From NCBI GenBank assembly GCA_022457155.1, contig JAJGOT010000117.1:1405001-1469000 (forward strand): a DNA stretch of 64,000 nt, written 5' to 3'. Below are positions 54,887-64,000 of the stretch, one piece after another; position 1 is the stretch's first letter, and the number at the start of each line of letters is the position of its first letter. The translations under genes were made by a program, and so were the position numbers. The stretch is from Cladopsammia gracilis (lineage: Eukaryota > Cnidaria > Anthozoa > Scleractinia > Dendrophylliidae). The notes under the pieces were generated by a model. It was not told the origin of the DNA and did not search any database. It saw only the letters and a program-made list of their open reading frames with translations.

Positions 54887-56605
54887 ATTGGCAATAAAAG
54901 CAATATCGACTAAAGCGTTATGGAACTCAGCTGCTGAACTGAAAGAAAAGCCTACAAACACTAAACCCCTTGAGAAAAGGCAGATATTCAAATTGTAATA
55001 CATGAGGGCTGCAAATCCTAACGGGATTTCATACAGTGTTTCTCGACTCTTTAATTAGCAAACCATTCAAGCTATTCTTGGCTTCCCTTGTTCTAAAACA
55101 ATGGAAAGGTTCATTAAATCGCATAATTCCCTCGCTTCTCGGCCTTCTTAAAAATAATGACCTCGCGCTACGCGCTCGGTCATTATTTTTAAGAAGGCCT
55201 CGGAGCTCAGGCATTATCCTATATTGAATTCAAAGGTGAAAGTGATGCTAAGTTAGAGGTTAAACGTTAAAGCATGTTGAGAAACTTCTTTTCGTCTATA
55301 TCCACGCACATTTAAATTTTCTCAATTCGATGATGGTCAGTTGACGTATTGTCACATTGATCGATAACTTCGAAATAACTGCAGCCGGACTTAGTAAATG
55401 AAGGAAATGAACTTTCAAAGGTCTTAAGTTAAACTTATATATAATATATCCGGTAGCAAATATATGTATTTGTTATTTTGCAGTTTATTAGTAAATGAAG
55501 GAAATTTAGTAAATGAACTTTCAAAGGTCTTAAATTAAACTAATATATAATATATTATGTATTTGTTATTTTGCAGTTTATAAAATAAATATGAAAAATC
55601 ACTGTGAAATTGACATTCAACAATTCAAGACAGACAAAACCGACGTATGCAAACTTCATGTTAAGTCATTAATTTTAAGAGCCTTGCTTTACTTTTTCCT
55701 TACTGTTTTACCAAACAGGATTGTTGGTTACGTTTTAGGGTCAGTCGATTTATGTCATCAAATGCTTTGTCGGTTTTTCAGTTGGGATCTCCAGCAGGGT
55801 ATATTTATATTTTAAGGGGATCGTTTCATCTTGAATCAACTAGGTTAATTAGGAGACTAGGTTATTTGTGGGCGTTTTATTCAACTGTTGATTAAATACT
55901 AAATGCAGTGATGAACTTCTATTTTTCTAACACATACATAACTTAGAATTTCTGAAGACTGAGCAGTGAAATTTCAGTGCCTTTTGTATCGAATCCTTTC
56001 TGAAATCGTCCAAATTAAGACCAATCGGCAACCTTTTTGTGGCTCCTCAGTAGTATTTCTAGAATTGATTTGCTATTATAACCACAAGTGGGTAATGATC
56101 CATATGGTATTTTTAAAAACAACTAGTTGGAATGTCGTAAAATAGCATCACCTTGCCAATGGATCGAGTTCCGTGAGGTTTCAACTTTAATTGACGGTCG
56201 TATACCGTCTCCAGCTGTCATTCAGTTGCCTGATATTTATCGACTCGAAGGTGGGGAAAGCTGACGAAAGCTCTATGGGTCATGATCTAGCAAAAATACC
56301 CAAGTGATCTGTGCTTTCTAGTTTATAATTAATCACAGGCAAGCAGCCACTGACTGGTCCAAACGATCATTTATACCCTTCTTTGTTCATTTACTCAATC
56401 ATGCACTCATCAACTTGCCAATTTGCTACTTACGCACTCCAATTTCTCGAGCAAGCATACGCACGACTATTGTTTAATAACCAACCACCCTTTCACTTCC
56501 TTTCTTTCTAGTTCACTCGCAACTCTCCCCCCACCCCCTCTCTCTTTCCTCCAGCCTTTCCTTTCACTTACTCACTCGCTTGTTCACGTATTGTTCGATT
56601 CATAC
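54887..56605. other. Junction and copy of RTK intron 1 flank
   Basis: 54887-55221 is unique here and ends in the hairpin 55141-55199. From about 55222 the sequence is a shortened copy of RTK-C intron 1 (43027 onward) with a deletion of about 300 bp, running up to the RTK-D donor. No exon 2 follows. Confidence 0.65.
55141..55199. repeat. 59-bp hairpin
   Basis: GGCCTTCTTAAAAATAATGA and its complement form perfect 22-bp arms; the loop TCGCGCTACGCGCTC also pairs. It sits at the breakpoint before unit 3. Confidence 0.85.
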
Positions 56606-58232
56606 CTGGATTGTTGTGGCAGTTGGCGTGCAGATCACAAGGTTTTTCTTCCGCGCATTCATCAATATCATTACAAAGACTTCCTTGCACAGGTAGCTGG
56701 TCCCTGAACCCCTTATAACACTCGCATTTGTATGAGCCCATTGTGTTGATGCAGTGTGCGTGTGAAGGACAGAATTCCCTTCCAGTTTTACACTCGTCGA
56801 TGTCAGTGCATTTGATTCCGTTCCCGAGGTATCCTTTTTTGCAGGCGCATTCTAAATGAGCACCATCTTTAACTACTTCACCGTGCTCGCTGCATTTATC
56901 TGAAGTTATGTTAAACGAACAGTTTGAAATTTTTTGCGTTTTCTGGAGAAATACTTTACTCTCACAAAAGCAATTTCCGCCAAATTTTCTACACTGCCCT
57001 GACTTGTTATATGATTGACAGGTGTCATCGCATGACAACCCTGTCCAGTTCTTGGAACATGAACAGTTTGTCACGTTACACGAGGCATCTTCAGTGCAGT
57101 CTGTGCATGTGCAAACAAACGACTGTAAGTTAGCCGAGGACACGTTTTGCCCAGAAATGGCACGTGGGGCTTGACAGACAGCTCCCTTGAACAACACTTC
57201 TGGATTTCTTGACAACCACCTCGAAACCCAACTCAAATGACAATCGCAGTTTAATGGATTATTTTTAAGGTGCACCGTGGTAATTTTTTGAAGTCCATAG
57301 AAAGCGCCGTTTTGAATCCCGGAAATATTGCAGTCATTTAAATTCATTTCCTTCAAGCTTTTTAGGCCGATCAAAGCATTCGATTCGATATAAGACACTG
57401 GATTTTTGCTGATATCAAAAAGATTTAAAAACCGCAGATCCCCGATGCTTTCTTTGGGAATTCTGTCCAGCTGGTTGTCTCTGAGCACCAGTTCCTTCAC
57501 CAGCGGCGCGCAACTGAACACAGTTTCGTCGATTCCTTGTATCTGATTCGAAGCGAGCTCTAGTCGCATTAGAGACATCAGGTTCCCCATTGCGCCGCCA
57601 TCTATTCTTTTCAGTTTATTTGAACTTAACAAAAGCGTTTTCAAGTAATCTAACTCATCAAAGGCACCTTCCTCCAACAAGCTTATGCTGTTGAAACTAA
57701 GATCGATGTTCTCTATAGAAGGCACAGTTGAGAATGTCCCTCGAGGAATCTTCTGAAGTTTGTTATAGTCCAAACGTAGACTCTTTAAAGATGTCAATCC
57801 TCGAAAGGTTTCTCCACTGATGTTTGGAAGCTCATTTTCTTTAAGGTCAAGCTCGATAAGGAATTCCTGCTGAGAGAAAGCTTCTGTTTGTATCGTTTGC
57901 AGACCGTTATTATCCAAATACAGCGTGTATAGATAGGTGTACTTTTGCAAGGAAGTTCTTTTCAACTCACGGACGTTCTGAGAGGTCATCCTCAAACTTC
58001 CAAGCCTTGGTGGCAGATTTTGTGGGATGCTTGTCATCTTCTCGCCTGTTTTGTGATGACAAAACGCCACTATAAATACCGACATCGATCCGTTGAGCAT
58101 TTTCCATACAGGGCTACATCGTGAACAACGTGGATCTGGACACGCATGTTGCTGAGGCTGACCTGTCGCCAGGCTTGAGAAGAACACGGAGACACTTAAA
58201 AATACTCCGAGGCTCGAGTAGGCGATCTTCAT
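56606..58232 (-). CDS. RTK-D: orphan LRR-EGF ectodomain exon
   Basis: Same start (MKIAYSSLGVFLSVSVFFSS), LRR array, cap, Cys-rich and EGF modules as RTK-C exon 1, intact over 1627 nt to the CCAG|GTATGA donor at 56605. No FN3, membrane or kinase exon follows before the next gene. Read through the donor, the frame ends 13 residues later (stop at 56568), which would give a secreted protein of about 554 residues. Alternatively its donor could splice to RTK-C exon 2, 19 kb downstream on the same strand and in the same phase. The open frame and conserved promoter motif argue against old decay, but recent duplication would also leave it intact. Confidence 0.75.
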
Positions 58233-58541
58233 TGGCAGTTACACAGAAGCACCAAAACCAAGACGAATGACCCTGTTGGGAATAAGATGAATTTGCAATA
58301 ACAACTGTTACAACCAAAACAACTGAAGCTACGGCTGGCCTGTGATGTACAGAAATTGCATGGAATGATCTCTCTTCCTCTGATCCGCTTAAATTAACGA
58401 AACAGAAAACCTTTCTGTGCTAAACTTAATTGAGCTCGATGACTGATTGACAACTTGTCCACTTAAAGCTCAAAGTTGACAATTTGGTGGTCGATTTCAA
58501 GCATGTAATTAAAAGAGCGGAACTTTTTCATTCAATTTGGG

Positions 58542-58549
58542 TATTTATA
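58542..58549 (-). promoter_or_regulatory. Candidate TATA box of RTK-D
   Basis: Reverse-strand TATAAATA, 310 bp from the ATG as in RTK-B and RTK-C. Suggests the orphan exon kept a core promoter. Confidence 0.45.
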
Positions 58550-58910
58550 ACTTTTAATTTCTTCGTTATTTTTCCTTATATTAAAATAAGGACCCCCAAG
58601 TGAAGTACAAGGGAATAATTTTGAATCTCAATCTTCAATTGTAGTTGCAAATTAGCTGAGCGTGCAAGAATACGCAAGTCTCTTTAACCAGCTGCTCAAC
58701 GTCTGTGAACCTTTTTTTTCGAAAATGGTAATTGCCCTGCTCGTACATGGATCGAAGCTTAGTATCCAACGCAAACAGAAGCGAAGATTAACGATAAATG
58801 AATTTTCCATTTGTCATGGGCCTATTTACCCTGACAGCTTCAATTAACGGCTTTTGAGAACTCACTTTGTATTGCGGTGAAAACAGTAAATATGACGAGC
58901 AGGTGGATAG

Positions 58911-60992
58911 CAGGAGCCATAATCGGGGACGGAGACCGTAACAACAAGTCATTTCTTTAGAGCTGCCTGTCCCCTTGTAAAGGACAATTTGGTCTATTTT
59001 AGCAGAAATTTCGCCATCGCGTGTGATGACACGCGCGTGTGTCTGCGCGGACGTCGCGTTTAAAAAATTCAAAACAGTGGCGGCCGAAATTTGTACTTTT
59101 AGGTTGGATTTTTCTTCTTAGTGAGCGCTTTTATAGATTAAGACTCGCACAGAGAACACGAAACAATCAATACTAGTTAAGGGAAAGTTTGAGTCAAGAC
59201 ATATCACATGACCCGCACAAAAAGACCGAAAGGCGCCAAAATTGTGTCGCTTAAATAAGCGAAGGTGTAAAAGTTGAACAGTCTTATTAGTGAGCTGCGA
59301 TTTTCAGCTAATTCTTGGAGTCATTTCAAGCACAATTGATCCAGTAAACTGTCTTAAACTGTTAAAGCTATTTTGTTACGCTGGATTGTTGAAAAAGTCT
59401 AACAATGGACTGACCTGAGAACCTGTTTGAGAAAATTTATAATTCAACTGACGATGTTCTTGCTTATTTGTTTGCGGTGTTCATACGGCTGAGATGAAGA
59501 AATGGTTCAGTTTGCAGCTTGAAAACAACTGATGCATACATCACGACTTTCTACATGGAAATGGAATTGCTCTTTTTTGTGTGCAGCAGTATGTAAACAG
59601 CTCAATTCAGTTAAGTTTTTTAAAAAGCTGTTAAAACAATTCTTCAATTAAGCTTATTCTTGACTTTCCATGCGAAACCGGGGTGAATTCAAGGTTTGAA
59701 TTTTCATCGAGTTTAACAGTTTGTATTAAAAACATACAGCTTGTTAGGACTGGCCTGTCACCTTAAAATAAGGTAAAGATATTATTTCAATGTTGCCATT
59801 ATTATTTTATTGGTTCAAAATATTTTTCTTCGCTTGTTCACCTGTAAAACGAGAAAGCGCAGTTTTGGCCAACGATGTACGGCATTTTGAATGTGTTCAT
59901 ATTCATTTGTTTTCGTTATATTTAATAGCCATATCAGTTTTGATTTGTGGCTAGATTGGTGTTAATTGTAGAAGTTTATAACACAAACTAGTTGGTTGGA
60001 TTACGATAAAGATCGACTTGCAGCTAGGAAATTGAGTTAAGTCTTGGGAAAATCAGCAGTTACATAAACTTGAAATAACAGTTGAAATACATCTTCGCGT
60101 AAGCTTTCCCTGGATTCATGATCGTTTCACTTAACGTCACTGAACATTAGTTTACTTTTCAGTGGCCAATTCAATGGTAAGAATCCTGAAAATCATCTTC
60201 AATTTTCCTAAAGAGGTGAACAATGATTCAAAGCTTTCTATTTGCTTCAATAGTCAACTTACTGTCAGGGATATATCAGAATGTATTATTCATAGGCCAT
60301 GTCTTCTTCTTCTCAAATAAATAAACGCTAGCAAGTAGTGATGGCAAAAAATTAGTTTATGCGTGTTTCCGTGGATTTTAGCGAACTTGCGCCGGTTGGT
60401 GGAAGCGGCCACGTAGAGAAAATTTCTTATGATAGAAAAACTGCTTGAAAAGAGTGACTTCAAACCAGCATGTTCCGGGACTGGCGAGCAACTTCCATTC
60501 GAAGTATTTTAGGGCATTTTTGGCTTGAATTAGGGGAAAATCGTGAAATGGGTCAGTTATTAGTGTTTTCATCTGCGGAAAAACAATTTAAGCCTAGCCA
60601 AATGTCGGAAGAGTATTCTCGCGGATGTCTCTTAGCCAAGTAAACAAGTATAAAACTGAAACGCCATCAAATTTTCGATAATCTGCACGTTCTGTTAAAG
60701 AAAGTTAATTATGATTAATCTGACACCAGTGTCTATTCTGTTGAGTCCTGTACGGTAAATAAGAAATATTTTTGTCGTTTCAGTAAACTTCTACTAAGCG
60801 TCGACATAAAAACTCCATTTGCCATCAACAAGCCCGAAAGGCTTTTATTTTCCATATAAGGTAGTATGTGCGCGCGCTCTCATTGCGTCAAGGGTGGCGC
60901 AATTTCTGCTAAAACTGATAACCCAACACGTCCTTAACATGGGTTTGCGTGGGCCCCACGCTTAACGGTCTCCGTCCCCGATTATGGCTCCT
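58911..60992. mobile_element. 2.08 kb inverted-repeat element upstream of RTK-D
   Basis: Near-identical to 47325-49397, at the same site and with the same GTGGATAG flanks, so it was copied together with the unit and did not insert independently. No transposase frame. Confidence 0.8.
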
Positions 60993-62202
60993 GTGGATAG
61001 TCATTTTAACTTTTATAAGTGCACGTGAACGAAGAATATCTCAATGCACGTACTACAAACTTATCTTTTTTGGTTCTGGTCATGAATATTGTGAGAATCA
61101 TGTACGATGGAGGCTACATTAAATAGCAGGTTTAGAGATTTTATCACGTAGAAATAGTTTCCGTAATTCATTGCATTCGAATAATGAATATGAATTTGAT
61201 ATACGGATGTCTCAATGTACAGAATGAGCAAAATCTAAAAAGAAAAGGCTTAGGTATTAAAGATGTTATAAAATGGATTATAAAATAACTGAGATACTAC
61301 GCGCGTTCTGATTGGTCAAAGACCTATTGACTATTGTGCCGGTAAACTCATGGAAAACCGCGCAAGTGCGCAAGAGAAACTGTAAAGTAAACAAAGTTCA
61401 ACTGATATTTTCCGTTACCGCATCAACACAAGCGTGAGGAAAAAGAATTTCACAACTCGAGCCGGTTTAGTGTCTTATTGCATATTGTGGTCTGTTAGAA
61501 GATGAGAACAGAAGATATGTTTCTTGTAAACAATAAGTTACTGCTCAAACCTACAAAATAAAAAAAAATTCCCACGTACGCAAGCAAAAAACGGCTTATC
61601 GACAAAAGGACACTAAGCTTATTTTAAAACTGATATCAACAACTGGAATATATTTTCATTTAACATTGGCTTGGAAAGCCTTACATGCAGCGATCAATGA
61701 CAATCAAAACAACCTCGATATGTACTTTGTGAAGTTCACTGAGCTGAAGGTTTAGTGAAAAGCTCAAAAATTATGGATCCCAAAGAGCAAACAATGGCTT
61801 TCAAACTGAGGAAATTTTAGATTGAAATTCGCTGAACTGAAGTTTATAAATGTTCATACAAATCCTAAGATAACTTCTAAATAAGACGGATTTTCACAGT
61901 GGAATTAAAAAGCAAGGCTTATAGCTTTGTTGTTTAGGATAATTATTTTACGCCGATTCCATTTATACGCTTTATCGTGTTTTGTTTTTGAGATTTTTTC
62001 AGTATGGAATACGTTTGTACTGGATGCAGTTTAAATTCTGATTATGTGTCCAAGCAAGGATGATCAATAAGCAAGAAGAAAACTGATGAAGCTAACAAAA
62101 ATTATAGGTTTATGGTTAAACAAATTATTTGCATGAAATGATCAAACAATTCAGTCTGTTCCATCAAACCAATCAAACTCTCAGAACTGTAGGCTTAAAA
62201 AC
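60993..62202. other. Unit 3 flank and non-coding insertion
   Basis: 60993 to about 61250 follows unit 2. A deletion of about 750 bp relative to unit 2 then joins AAAAGGCTT to AGGTATTAAAGATG, and after 61283 the sequence is unrelated to units 1 and 2. AT-rich, no gene seen. Confidence 0.55.
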
Positions 62203-63293
62203 GGGTGTTACTAAAACGCGGATTGCAGACCGTGGAACCTGCGAAACCTATATTTTTTTTGTCAAACAAGTAATAAAATAAAAAAAAATAAATAAAACTT
62301 AAACCCCAAAAACCTTAACACTGTTCGAAATTTCGTTTTCGGGTCTAAAGAACGGTTGTAACGCGTCGAAACGGCGTAACGAGATTTTTTTATGCTCCCT
62401 TCCCCCGTTCCTCGCGCGCCCTTCGCGTTCTCGCGCGCCTGAATTCTCCCCCTTCCCCTCCCCCTTCGAACGCCTGCCACGCAGGCTATTTGTTTCTTTT
62501 TTTGCTCTATTTGGCAGGCGCCATTTGTAAAGAGTACAATTTGCTCGTACGTAGAGTAGACTTTATGTGCAAATTTTACTCTTTACAAATGGCGCCCGCC
62601 AAAAGGCGCAAAAAAAGAAACAAATCGCGCCAAATACGATTTTGTTTGCCCTAATGAAATCCTTGATCACTTCTGGTTATTCCATAAATGAAATCAAATA
62701 AAAGGCTCCTGTGAGCCAACCCGCCGCCAATAAGAAATGCTAACGTCTAACGCAATATTGCGAATGCAAGGAATTTTGACGAAACAAAAAAAAAAAGAAA
62801 AAAAAAACAGTACATCACTTTTATAATGTCCAGTCCGAAAAAAAAGAACTATTCCTTTCCCACGAAAGTCTTACGCACTGGTCAGTGGAATTATGGAGGA
62901 AGTTTACAGAGGTCAAGTGATGGATTGAACGAGCGAGTGAGCAAGTGAGTGAGTGAATTTGCCATCGTCTCCAATAACCCGTTCATTACGCTTCGCGTAT
63001 TCACGGGTTCAAAATGAAATGAGAAAAAAATGAAAATAAAATAAAAAATGAAAAATAAAAAAAAATCTCGTTACGCCGATTCTCGTTACGCCGTTACCCG
63101 TTACGCCGTTACGCGTTACAACCGTTCTTTAGACCCGAAAACGAAATTTCGAACAGTGTTAAGGTTTTTGGATTTTTAATTAATTAAATTTTTATTTTAT
63201 TTTATTACTTGTTTGACAAAAAAATATAGGTTCCGCAGGTTCCGGAAGTTCCTCAGGTTCCACGGTCTACAATCCTCGTTTTAGTAACACCCC
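62203..63293. mobile_element. 1.09 kb inverted-repeat element with 8-bp target duplication
   Basis: Flanked by TTAAAAAC (62195-62202 and 63294-63301). Ends GGGTGTTACTAAAACG and its complement start long imperfect arms of about 200 bp sharing GACCGTGGAACCTG, AACACTGTTCGAAATTTCG and ACCGTTCTTTAGACCCG. Holds a nested hairpin at 62489-62624. No transposase seen; non-autonomous. Confidence 0.8.
62489..62624. repeat. Nested hairpin
   Basis: TTTGTTTCTTTTTTTGC and its complement at the ends, then GGCGCCATTTGTAAAGAGTA pairing with the opposite arm. Lies inside the larger inverted-repeat element, so it may be a second insertion. Confidence 0.8.
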
Positions 63294-63678
63294 TTAAAAA
63301 CAATGAGCTTAGTTTTCATTCAGCACTTAAAATGTAGAGAAGTACGGGCTTCACTGTACACTTCAAAGTAAGTAGATAAAGTCGAAAACATATTCAGAAG
63401 TTGAGTTTCTGGAACTAACCTTTATTCCAATTGAAAATTCTTGACAAGAAGGCAATCTTTGAATCAAACATACGCCATAAAAATTGTAGGCTTCCAAACC
63501 TTCCTCGTACATTCATGTTTGCGGCGGTAGATTCCGGACACAATTTTCTGGATTTCCCATTCAAAGAATATTTGAATCATTAAATATATTTTCTTCTTTC
63601 AGCTGATAAATTTCAACTGACGAATATCAAAGCGCTAAAACTTTTCATCACTTTCGTTGAACCCGTGAATTTGTCAGT

Positions 63679-63880
63679 AGGCAAACTGAGAAGCAAGGCT
63701 AATACTACGTATAAAACCTTTGCAAGACATTAACATGACACGAGATAGAACCCAACACAGTAGGATCGTAGCCGTAGACAGCTAGCTGTCTACTGTGTTG
63801 GGTTCTATCTCGTGTCATGTTAATGTCTTGCAAAGTTTTTATACGTAGTATCAGCCTTGCTTCTCAGTTTGTTTGCCTAT
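63679..63880. repeat. 200-bp near-perfect palindrome
   Basis: Arms share AAACTGAGAAGCAAGGCT, TACTACGTATAAAA, TTTGCAAGACATTAACATGA and CACGAGATAGAACCCAACAC. The centre is a 20-bp perfect palindrome GTAGACAGCTAGCTGTCTAC. No coding capacity. Confidence 0.85.
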
Positions 63881-63924
63881 TGCTATTTTTGGCTGTTTAG
63901 ATCTTTGTGGCTACTGGAATGTCC

Positions 63925-64000
63925 TTAGTAGCCTTCCCGAGAGCGCGGGAGGTGCGGTAGTCGCTTGAAGACGTGGGGCGCATTTCGCTCGCGTCTCGCG
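63925..64000. repeat. Unit 3 resumes at window edge
   Basis: Identical as read to 50506-50581 (TTAGTAGCCTTCCCGAGAGC and on). Shows that the duplicated block continues past the window after an insertion of about 2.6 kb. Confidence 0.85.

Noticed and set aside
56606..58232. Gene conversion between RTK-D and RTK-B
   Set aside because: Sites where D matches B against C can be explained simply by changes private to C; no sharp mosaic border is visible by eye.

Overview
This is eukaryotic DNA, most likely from an anthozoan cnidarian and probably a stony coral. The coding parts are split by GT-AG introns. The intergenic and intronic DNA is AT-rich and packed with short inverted-repeat elements, microsatellites and LINE debris. 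The main genes are receptor tyrosine kinases (RTKs) with an LRR + EGF (+ fibronectin III) ectodomain. The species is inferred from gene and repeat style, not proven.

The window is a segmental tandem array of RTK genes. Unit 1 holds the 3' part of RTK-A on the + strand (1-5172: EGF repeats, membrane helix, kinase). Tail-to-tail with it is the complete RTK-B on the - strand (17046 down to 6802, five exons, about 1067 aa). RTK-B's upstream region then leads to a truncated, frameshifted cytochrome P450 (22335-23700, - strand). Unit 2 repeats this order. It has a broken RTK-A kinase exon (25439-26374, +), a complete RTK-C (46646 down to 30191, -, about 1070 aa), the same upstream region, and a shorter P450 remnant (53597-54110, -). 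Unit 3 starts near 55222 inside a copy of RTK-C intron 1. It contains only the ectodomain exon RTK-D (58232-56606, -) and its upstream region, and is still continuing at the right edge, where 63925-64000 repeats 50506-50581.

In RTK-B and RTK-C the exons follow the protein: exon 1 = signal peptide, LRRs, Cys-rich and EGF modules; exon 2 = end of an EGF module plus the first part of FN3; exon 3 = end of FN3, membrane helix and juxtamembrane; exon 4 = glycine-rich loop; exon 5 = rest of the kinase. Every intron I could place falls after the first base of a codon (phase 1), so exons can be swapped or skipped without breaking the frame. A TATAAATA motif sits at exactly the same distance upstream of the ATG in all three first exons.

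Mobile elements have reshaped the array. A 2.5 kb insertion flanked by an 8-bp target duplication sits in the last exon of RTK-C and gives that receptor a new C-terminal tail; the old tail is stranded 2.5 kb away. A 2.07 kb inverted-repeat element sits at the same site upstream of C and D but not B. Another 2.03 kb inverted-repeat element with a SANT/Myb-like remnant sits in RTK-C intron 4. A Crypton-like recombinase fragment lies between the P450 remnant and unit 3. The points most worth following up are the orphan ectodomain exon RTK-D (possible alternative first exon or secreted decoy) and the transposon-derived tail of RTK-C.
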